A DNA stretch of 19,999 nucleotides from assembly GCA_023431405.1 (NCBI GenBank), contig JAEYVZ010000030.1, forward strand, positions 1 through 19,999, given 5' to 3'. Within the stretch, counting starts at the first letter, position 1. Each line of letters opens with the position of its first letter. The notes beneath the pieces were generated by a model. That model searched no databases. It was not told the DNA's origin and worked only from the letters and a program-made list of their open reading frames with translations. The stretch is from Actinomycetes bacterium. GTDB lineage: Bacteria; Actinomycetota; Actinomycetes; Actinomycetales; Microbacteriaceae. The position numbers and the translations under genes were made by a program. Shown one piece after another: positions 15,178 to 19,999 of the stretch.

Positions 15178-15570
15178 TCAGTGCATGCCGCGCATACGGT
15201 CCCACTCCAGCGACTTGAACTGGAGGAACGAGCAGAGGCTGCTCGCCACCGCGACTTCGGATGCCAGCGCCGCCAGCTGGTAGGGCGACAGGGTCAGCTC
15301 GTCGGGCCGAGCCGTGAGCGTCGTCTCCCACTCCGTGCTGTCGAGCGTGATCGGCTGCATGTACACCTCGGCACTGCCGTGGTGGAGCCTTACCACCACG
15401 AGTCCTGTGTCGCGACCGTCGGAACCGTCTTGCGCGACGACCTCCGCGTCGAGATCGGCGGCAGCGGTGCGGCTGATGAACTCCTTCACCCACTTATCGA
15501 GGAGTTCCTTCGACCGGGCCGGGGCGTGGGGCGGCCGATCATCTCTGAGCACGCCGGGATTTTGCCACAC
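15178..15570 (-). CDS. Hypothetical protein, 130 residues
   Basis: This is a soluble-looking protein with no signal peptide or membrane helix. Residues 20-40 form a likely helix (SKELLDKWVKEFISRTAAAD), followed by a beta-rich middle (AEVVAQDGSDGRDTGLVVV, SAEVYMQPITLD) and a helical C-terminal part (PYQLAALASEVAVASSLCSF) ending in KSLEWDRMRGMH. I do not recognise the family. The start is a GTG at 15570 with GGGGA a few bases upstream; this is the least secure part. It lies 75 bases downstream of the repeat membrane protein and 89 bases upstream of the serine hydrolase on the same strand, so all three may be co-transcribed. Codon use is like its neighbours, which supports a real gene. Confidence 0.7.
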   Translation of the reverse strand: MWQNPGVLRDDRPPHAPARSKELLDKWVKEFISRTAAADLDAEVVAQDGSDGRDTGLVVVRLHHGSAEVYMQPITLDSTEWETTLTARPDELTLSPYQLAALASEVAVASSLCSFLQFKSLEWDRMRGMH

Positions 15571-15645
15571 GATCCCCGATTTGGGGAGGGACTTGCGCAG
15601 CCGCAGAATCCTGTCATCCGGCGACGGGCGTGGCCGTCGACACCG

Positions 15646-16698
15646 CTACGACGACGCCTTCGACGTGCCGGCCTCGAGAATCGAGACGATCGAGAAAAGC
15701 GTGAAGCAGACCGCGCCCAGACCCGTCAGCACACGAGAGGGGATGAAAAAGCCCGGTTCGGTGACAGCCGCCTCGCTGAGGAAGGCGGCGAAGAAGAGAC
15801 AGGCGAGGCACGTGAAGACGGGGATCAACGGCACCCGATTGGCGAGCACGAAGGTGCGCCGCCACACGGCAGCCAGCAGGAACACCTTCGAGACGATGCT
15901 GTAGCAGACCAGTCCGAGCCCGATCAGGATGCAGCCGGGCGCGAGCCGGTCGGCGCGATCGGAGCCGAACAGCACGGCGAGGCCCCAGACGATCGTCGCG
16001 CTGCCCAGAACCAGCACCCACAGCATCCACCACCATCGCTCCGGCTCATCGAAGTCGTTGCGCACCTGTCGCACCACGGTCGCCACCAGCGACACGAGAC
16101 TCGCACAGATCGCGGCCAGCCCCATCATCACGTGCCCTGCGACATAGCGGGGCGTCTCCGACGAGTCGGACAGCAGCACGCCGGCCCACACGACCAGCAC
16201 CAGCGCGGCGACAGCGGGCACGCACATCAGTGCGATGCTGAGCGGTCGGCCGTACGCCTCCTCCGGCGGCCCGTCTTCGTGGCGTCTCGCGGCGCTCGTG
16301 TTGATCAGCGTGAACGCGCTCGAGGCGACGGCGACCGTCGTGACGCAGACGGCGATGAGCGCGACGCCGAACATGACGTGCCCGGCGACGAAATCGGCAT
16401 CCGATCCCGCGCCGCGGAGGATGAGCCCCCACGTCGCCGTCGCCGTGGCCACCGCGTACCCGATGATCGGCAGCAGCACCTTCCACACCGCGCCGAACGT
16501 GTTCGTCAGCTGACGGATGATCATCGCCGCCGTGGTGAACAGGGCGACGCAGATCGCCGTGAGCGAGATGAGGACGTGCCCGGCCGTGCGATGCGCGGGA
16601 TCGTCGGCGCCGGCGAAGACGAACCATCCGAGGCCGAGACACACCGCACCCATCAGCAGCGGGATGGCACGGAACAGGATGCTGATGCCGTAGTTCAT
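15646..16698 (-). CDS. Multi-helix membrane protein, DUF2776-like, internal repeats
   Basis: This 350-residue integral membrane protein resembles, from memory of its N-terminus (MNYGISILFRAIPLLMG), the uncharacterised DUF2776 family. I count about ten helices arranged as five degenerate two-helix repeats. The clearest repeat marks are AGHV at residues 39-42, 105-108 and 187-190, each followed by a small-residue helix ending near a cysteine. Weaker copies are GCILIGLGLVC (255-265) and SRVLTGLGAVC (321-331). A tryptophan precedes several copies (W90, W171, W238). The histidines of the AGHV motifs could bind metal or heme, but this is speculation. The start ATG 16698 has GGAGG about seven bases upstream and a good promoter further up. 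Function is unknown. Confidence 0.83.
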   Translation of the reverse strand: MNYGISILFRAIPLLMGAVCLGLGWFVFAGADDPAHRTAGHVLISLTAICVALFTTAAMIIRQLTNTFGAVWKVLLPIIGYAVATATATWGLILRGAGSDADFVAGHVMFGVALIAVCVTTVAVASSAFTLINTSAARRHEDGPPEEAYGRPLSIALMCVPAVAALVLVVWAGVLLSDSSETPRYVAGHVMMGLAAICASLVSLVATVVRQVRNDFDEPERWWWMLWVLVLGSATIVWGLAVLFGSDRADRLAPGCILIGLGLVCYSIVSKVFLLAAVWRRTFVLANRVPLIPVFTCLACLFFAAFLSEAAVTEPGFFIPSRVLTGLGAVCFTLFSIVSILEAGTSKASS

Positions 16699-16747
16699 CG
16701 CCGACCCTCCCGAGCGCCCTCCGTGCTTTCACGGGGCCGCCGCGTTC

Positions 16748-16776
16748 ACGGTAGGTCGGAGCGGTCGCGGCGACAA
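16748..16776 (-). promoter_or_regulatory. Candidate housekeeping-type promoter for the DUF2776-like gene
   Basis: On the minus strand TTGTCG (16776-16771) and TACCGT (16753-16748) are separated by exactly 17 bases, a sigma-70-like layout. They lie about 50 bases upstream of ATG 16698, leaving a leader of roughly 43 bases with a good Shine-Dalgarno. Confidence 0.45.
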
Positions 16777-16852
16777 TCCCGGCGGACGGTGACGTCTCAG
16801 GCGCGACGCGACGGGGCGATGTGCGTCACTCAGACGTCGCCGGAGCACGGGG

Positions 16853-16886
16853 AAACCCCCGCGGCTCGGGCAAGCCGTGGGGGTTT
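16853..16886 (-). terminator. Rho-independent terminator after the LPXTG protein gene
   Basis: AAACCCCCGCGGCT and AGCCGTGGGGGTTT form a 14-position stem with one mismatch and a 6-base loop, 13 bases downstream of the LPXTG gene stop at 16900. The A and T runs at both ends allow it to work in either direction. The T run is short (three bases). Confidence 0.75.
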
Positions 16887-16899
16887 CGTCCGCTGCGGT

Positions 16900-17760
16900 T
16901 CAGCGTCGGGCGCGCCGCCGGGCGCCGACGACCAGCAGGCCTGCGGCGAGCATTCCGGCTCCGGCGAGGAGCACGGGGTACTCGACCTGTCCTCCCGTCT
17001 TCGGCAGTGCGGTGGCCTCCTCGCGCGTGTCTGCGACGGCGGCCTGCGCGGGCTCCGCTGCGGGCTCCGCTGCAGGTTCCGGGTCGGGCTGCGGCTCGGC
17101 CGTCGGCTCCGGCTCGGGGTCGGGCTGCGCGGGGCACACGACCGCCGGGTGGTGGATGTACTTCACGACCGCGGGGATGGCGGGATGGCCAGGGATGGCG
17201 GGAGTTCCCGGCACATACTCCTGGTCGATCACCTTCACCTCTTCTGTGACGGCCGGGTGTTCGACGGTGTGGGTCTCCGCCTCATGGTGAACGGTCTTCG
17301 TGACCGCCTCGAGGTAGAACCAGTCACCATTGCCCTCGTTGCCGTGGGAACGGAAGTACGCCCCCTCCTGGCCGACCTCGTGCGGGTCGCCCTGCACGTT
17401 GGGCTGCCAGTCGCCGCTCGGGAAGGCCGGCGCGTCATCAGCGGTGTGGGGTCCGCCGGTCCAGGAGTAGCGCTGCCAGTGGTCGAACACCTCCTCGTCC
17501 CACGCCTCCTTGTCGACGACGGTCTCCGTCCACGCTTCCTCGACGACGACGGTCTCCATGTGGCTGACCTCGGGGATCTCCGGCACCGCGGGCGTATCGG
17601 GCACCGCAGGGACGGCGGGCGAGACGACGATCGTCTCGGTCCACGCCGGCTTCGCTTCGCAGGTGCTGTCGTCGGCGGCATGGGCCGCAGACGCGCCCAG
17701 CAGCGGAGTGGTGCCGAGGACGAGAAGTGCCGCCAAGATGCCGGCACCGATCTTCTTCAC
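16900..17760 (-). CDS. LPXTG-anchored cell wall surface protein
   Basis: This 286-residue exported protein has a signal peptide (residues 1-29, ending AAHA-AD) and a C-terminal sortase signal: LPKTG at 252-256, a hydrophobic helix, and RRRARR. Sortase should link it to peptidoglycan. The mature part opens with Pro/Val-rich spacing, then has paired repeats of the EAWTETVV/KEAWDEEVF kind (75-92). An aromatic region follows (HWQRYSWTGG, GDWFYLEAV), then HHEAETHTVEHPAV, a second Pro/Ile stretch (PGTPAIPGHPAIP), and a Pro/Glu/Ala wall-spanning stalk (211-240). Two cysteines (34 and 209) could form a disulfide closing the domain. I chose GTG 17760 because AAGGAGA precedes it; the frame extends upstream without similarity. 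The ligand or role is unknown, and no sortase gene is in the window. Confidence 0.88.
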   Translation of the reverse strand: MKKIGAGILAALLVLGTTPLLGASAAHAADDSTCEAKPAWTETIVVSPAVPAVPDTPAVPEIPEVSHMETVVVEEAWTETVVDKEAWDEEVFDHWQRYSWTGGPHTADDAPAFPSGDWQPNVQGDPHEVGQEGAYFRSHGNEGNGDWFYLEAVTKTVHHEAETHTVEHPAVTEEVKVIDQEYVPGTPAIPGHPAIPAVVKYIHHPAVVCPAQPDPEPEPTAEPQPDPEPAAEPAAEPAQAAVADTREEATALPKTGGQVEYPVLLAGAGMLAAGLLVVGARRRARR

Positions 17761-18072
17761 GGGAATCTCCTTTCCGAACGTGGCAGCCGTTCGGCCGGAT
17801 CTCCCATCGGGATGGCGGGCGCCCGTGCGCACCGAGCGCGCGCTCACGCCGTCGGAATCGACTCGGCACCCCGTCATTCGGTGGCAAGCTCCGCCGGCTG
17901 CCGTCATCCATCCCACGCCGCGGGCGCCGCCTCACAGCCTGCGACGCAGAGGATGGAGCACCGGCGCTCGAGCATGCAGGTGCCGGCAGGTCAAGCGGTG
18001 AGCACTGCGCGGCGCCGCGTGAGTAGAGCGCACGTGGGCGGGTCGGGGACGGATGCCGGCGGGGCAACCCCG
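17761..18072. other. 312-base interval without a convincing gene
   Basis: This interval lies upstream of the LPXTG gene and downstream of the TRIC-like gene. Besides the Shine-Dalgarno of the LPXTG gene, it holds a short hairpin at 17848-17867 (GCC/GTCG arms around ATTC on the minus strand), a GGGCGCCC palindrome near 17817-17824, and a CGGGG-CAA-CCCCG hairpin (18060-18072) abutting the TRIC stop codon. The open frames crossing it have no start with a good Shine-Dalgarno and no recognisable protein. It may hold a structured 5' leader, but I cannot assign a riboswitch class. Confidence 0.4.
18060..18072 (-). terminator. Weak hairpin at the end of the TRIC-like gene
   Basis: CGGGG-CAA-CCCCG forms a five-pair stem with a three-base loop directly after the stop codon at 18073-18075. 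No T run follows, so termination is uncertain. Confidence 0.3.
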
Positions 18073-18702
18073 TCAGCGTGATTCGCTGCCGGCTGTCGTG
18101 TGGGTCGCCTTGGGCACATGCCAGCCGAAGTGGAGCGACGCGACCCGGAAGACGAAGACGAGCATCGCGACGAGGAAAGTCGTGAGGGGATTCAGCAGGT
18201 CGGTCGCCCATGCGGCGGAGATGAGTGCGGCGCCGACCAGCGCCGGGACGGCGTAGATGTCGGCGGGATTGAACAGCTCGGGTTCGCGGTTGGCGACGAC
18301 GTCTCGGAGGAGGCCGCCTCCGATGCCGGTCATCGCTCCGAGGAGCACGGACGAGAAGGGATTCATCCCCGCGTTCAGCGCCGCTGTGGTTCCGGAGGTG
18401 CAGAACAACGCCAACCCGCCCGCGTCGAAGACGAGCAGGGCGCGGGGGAAGCGTTCGACCGGTGCGACGAAGAAGTAGACCAGGATCGCTGCCGCGATCG
18501 GGGGGAGGAAGTTCACAGGCTGAGCGAAGGCCACGGGCGGGACCCCGAGGATGAGATCGCGAGTGATGCCTCCGCCGAGTCCGGTCAGCGCGCCGAGCAG
18601 GAGCGAGCCGATGATGTCGAAGTTCTTGCGGGCGGCCAGGAGACAGCCCGAAACGGCGAAGAAGAACGTACCGGCGAGGTCGAAGACGAGCGACCAGTTC
18701 AT
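18073..18702 (-). CDS. TRIC-type (UPF0126) cation channel family protein
   Basis: This 209-residue membrane protein has two tandem UPF0126/TRIC repeats and about seven helices. The diagnostic glycine-rich signatures are GGGITRD (43-49) and GGGLLRD (127-133), one per repeat. Members form trimeric potassium-permeable channels related to animal TRIC proteins; the YadS/YicG group in bacteria has also been linked to small-molecule transport. The start ATG 18702 has a strong AAGGAGGAG Shine-Dalgarno. The C-terminal tail after the last helix is short and polar (KATHTTAGSESR). It is 91 bases downstream of the small membrane protein on the same strand, so the two may be co-transcribed. Confidence 0.93.
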   Translation of the reverse strand: MNWSLVFDLAGTFFFAVSGCLLAARKNFDIIGSLLLGALTGLGGGITRDLILGVPPVAFAQPVNFLPPIAAAILVYFFVAPVERFPRALLVFDAGGLALFCTSGTTAALNAGMNPFSSVLLGAMTGIGGGLLRDVVANREPELFNPADIYAVPALVGAALISAAWATDLLNPLTTFLVAMLVFVFRVASLHFGWHVPKATHTTAGSESR

Positions 18703-18793
18703 CGTGCTCCTCCTTTGATGTGGTCACCAGGCGACGCTCGGCTGACTTTCGAGGGCGCCCGTCGTCCGAGCGACGGGCGGGCGGCGTCGTGCG

Positions 18794-19171
18794 TCAGGCC
18801 GGGGCGACCTCCGGGAGAGCGGGTACCCGACGTGAGGCTGCAGCGAAGGCGGCGGCTCCGGTGGCGGCGATCGCAATCCCGGTGCCGATGCCGTACCCGG
18901 TCGCGTCGTCGAAGTTCCCCGCGGCCATCGACGCGGCGATCGCATCGATGATGGGCGCGGTGATCGCCACGAGGGCGACAAGCGATCCGACGACGAAGGC
19001 ACCGGTCGACATCACGCCCACGAATGCCGCTGCGACCACGAGCAGGGGGATGACCGTGATGGCCGCAAGCGACCAGGCGGTGGGGAGGGCGCCGGCGCGC
19101 ACGAGCGTGCCGACGAAAGCTCCGGTGAATCCGAAGATGATGACCGCAAGGGTCCAGTACGTTCCCCTCAT
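18794..19171 (-). CDS. Small four-helix membrane protein, unknown function
   Basis: This 125-residue hydrophobic protein has predicted helices at about residues 5-24, 33-53, 56-82 and 94-113, and an alanine-rich C-terminus (ASRRVPALPEVAPA). The segment between helices 3 and 4 (AAGNFDDATGYG) is the only polar loop of note. I do not recognise a family. The ATG at 19171 has only a weak purine stretch before it. It is divergent from the secreted protein gene at 19285, with a 113-base interval between the two starts, and runs toward the TRIC-like gene. Confidence 0.72.
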   Translation of the reverse strand: MRGTYWTLAVIIFGFTGAFVGTLVRAGALPTAWSLAAITVIPLLVVAAAFVGVMSTGAFVVGSLVALVAITAPIIDAIAASMAAGNFDDATGYGIGTGIAIAATGAAAFAAASRRVPALPEVAPA

Positions 19172-19252
19172 CGCGCCAGGTTAGCCCGGGATGTCTGCCC
19201 GACGATAGGGAGGTCGGCTGCGGATCGCTCATCGCGAGAAGGGCGATCTCGT

Positions 19253-19261
19253 TGCTATGTT
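19253..19261 (+). promoter_or_regulatory. Candidate extended -10 promoter for the secreted protein gene
   Basis: TGCTATGTT contains a TG extension one base before the -10 TATGTT (19256-19261). This would start transcription near 19268, leaving a leader of about 17 bases that carries the Shine-Dalgarno AAAGGGG (19272-19278). An inverted repeat CGAGA/TCTCG (19235-19251) lies just upstream and could be a regulator site. Confidence 0.4.
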
Positions 19262-19284
19262 CGCCCCAGGGAAAGGGGTCGACG

Positions 19285-19824
19285 ATGGGGATGAAAAGAC
19301 GTCTGATCACGGGATTGTCGGTCGGGGTCGCGCTGCTGCTGACGATGGGCGCAGGCGGCGGTGCGGCGGCGGCGTCGGAGGTGCCGCCGGCCGACGAGGA
19401 GGCGGCCGCCGCCGCTGTGCCTGCGCGCGATGAGCCGCTGAGCTTGATGGCCGTCGCCTACCTCGAGGGCGACCTCATCGCGCCGTACGGGGCGCTGTGC
19501 GACACGGGGATCGTCTGCGGGACCATCAAGAACAACGGGTCGATCTCGTTCACGGCCGCGACCGATTACATCTCGCCGACGCAGGTGGCGTCCAACGCGA
19601 AGAGGATGACGGTGGCGCCCGGTCAGCGTGCGCAGGGGGCAGGTCCGGCAAAAGACTGGGATGCGTATTGGGTGCCGGCGGGATACTGCGGCTCGCTGTG
19701 GGGTGGTCCGTACTGGGACACGAAGTCGACGATGAATCGCGTGGGTCAGTCGACGGGGCGTTGGGACAACGTCGACGACTGGGGCGGCCAGGTCAAGCTC
19801 GCCAAGGGCTACTGCCCGAGTTAG
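19285..19824 (+). CDS. Small secreted four-cysteine protein, unknown function
   Basis: This 179-residue protein has a signal peptide (KRRLITGLSVGVALLL, cleavage probably near AAAASE). An Ala/Glu-rich linker (residues 31-50) follows, then a mature domain of about 125 residues with four cysteines (72, 78, 135, 177), enough for two disulfides. The domain is rich in Trp, Gly and Asn/Asp (DWDAYWVPAGYCGSLWGG, TGRWDNVDDWGGQ), which suggests a compact extracellular fold. I do not recognise the family. I chose ATG 19285 because AAAGGGG is six bases upstream; an upstream TTG and the ATG at 19291 are in the same frame. It is followed by a terminator hairpin and a tRNA gene on the other strand. Proximity to a tRNA makes horizontal gain possible, but base composition does not stand out. 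Confidence 0.78.
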   Translation: MGMKRRLITGLSVGVALLLTMGAGGGAAAASEVPPADEEAAAAAVPARDEPLSLMAVAYLEGDLIAPYGALCDTGIVCGTIKNNGSISFTAATDYISPTQVASNAKRMTVAPGQRAQGAGPAKDWDAYWVPAGYCGSLWGGPYWDTKSTMNRVGQSTGRWDNVDDWGGQVKLAKGYCPS

Positions 19825-19878
19825 GGCGGAGCGAGAGGCTGATTTAGTCCGCGATCCCCGTGTTTTCAGGGGAAAGCA

Positions 19879-19912
19879 AAACCCCCGCCATGTAGAAGCT
19901 AGGCGAGGGTTT
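19879..19912. terminator. Bidirectional terminator between the secreted protein gene and tRNA-Phe
   Basis: AAACCCCCGCC (19879-19889) pairs with GGCGAGGGTTT (19902-19912), 10 of 11 positions matching, around a 12-base loop. With A and T runs on the two sides, it can stop both the plus-strand gene ending at 19824 and the minus-strand tRNA. Confidence 0.72.
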
Positions 19913-19938
19913 CTGGGCTGATGTAATGGTCAGCCTTG

Positions 19939-19999
19939 TGGCTCCGACGGGCGTCGATCCCGTGACCTCACGATTTTCAGTCGTGCGCTCTACCAACTG
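19939..19999 (-). tRNA. tRNA-Phe (anticodon GAA), 5' end beyond window
   Basis: On the minus strand the sequence gives a D-arm remnant (AGTTGGTAGAGCGC), an anticodon arm ACGACTGAAAATCGT with loop CTGAAAA and anticodon GAA, a T arm ACGGG/CCCGT, and the 3' acceptor strand CGGAGCC with discriminator A at 19939. CCA is not encoded, since ACAA follows the acceptor stem. The 5' acceptor strand and start of the D arm lie outside the window. Confidence 0.93.

Noticed and set aside
17761..18072. Cyclic-di-AMP (ydaO-type) riboswitch upstream of the cell-wall protein gene
   Set aside because: Such riboswitches often precede actinobacterial cell-wall genes and a few short segments look similar, but I could not trace the conserved core from end to end. 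A covariance search would decide.
14911..18081. A plus-strand open frame of more than 1000 codons
   Set aside because: It runs antisense to the serine hydrolase start, the 130-aa gene, the DUF2776-like gene and the LPXTG gene. Its translation is low-complexity Arg/Gly/Asp-rich sequence with no domain. Long stop-free shadows are expected at this GC content.
19253..19999. Genomic island or integration site at tRNA-Phe
   Set aside because: No integrase, no repeated tRNA 3' end within the window, and no change of base composition in the adjacent genes.

Overview
The window is a chromosomal segment from a high-GC (about 70% by eye) actinomycete. Gene content and codon use point to Microbacteriaceae, most likely Microbacterium or a close relative; this is inference from style, not a database match. 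I see 19 protein genes, one leader ORF and the 3' part of one tRNA gene. I find no insertion sequence, prophage, CRISPR array or plasmid gene.

Layout. 94-2154: a metallo-beta-lactamase-fold hydrolase, a MutT-like NUDIX hydrolase and an AraD-like class II aldolase/epimerase, the last behind a perfect 14-bp palindrome. 2171-3631 (minus): a secreted Lys/Thr-rich protein ending in a 'sunset' domain, then a four-helix membrane protein. 3705-6824 (plus): a tightly coupled operon of type III polyketide synthase, SAM methyltransferase and FAD monooxygenase, each junction an ATGA overlap. A UbiA-family prenyltransferase (6802-7695, minus) meets it tail to tail. The set resembles the phenolic-lipid (srsABC-type) pathway: resorcinol or pyrone formation, O- or C-methylation and ring hydroxylation, perhaps followed by prenylation.

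7781-14021: a sugar-use locus. A lipoprotein binding protein, two ABC permeases and a GH13 alpha-glucosidase run on the minus strand. A ROK repressor is divergent, and a near-perfect 20-bp palindrome lies between them. No ATPase is present, as is common for actinobacterial sugar importers that share one. 14018-16698 (minus): a class C beta-lactamase-like serine hydrolase, a 130-aa hypothetical, and a membrane protein (DUF2776-like) that I read as five degenerate two-helix repeats. 16900-17760 (minus): an LPKTG cell-wall-anchored protein with a clear terminator and a long leader. 18073-19171 (minus): a TRIC/UPF0126 channel protein and a small membrane protein. 19285-19824 (plus): a small secreted four-cysteine protein. 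A terminator hairpin and the 3' part of tRNA-Phe(GAA) close the window.

The signal no gene explains is the heptamer GGATGCC/GGCATCC. I count 29 copies on the two strands against about 5 expected from base composition. They occur in at least three reading frames, often using otherwise uncommon GAT or GCA codons, and also between genes. This looks like a DNA-level motif rather than a protein-level one. The other points most worth checking are the 12-codon leader ORF that carries the ribosome-binding site in front of the polyketide synthase, and the identity of the phenolic product.
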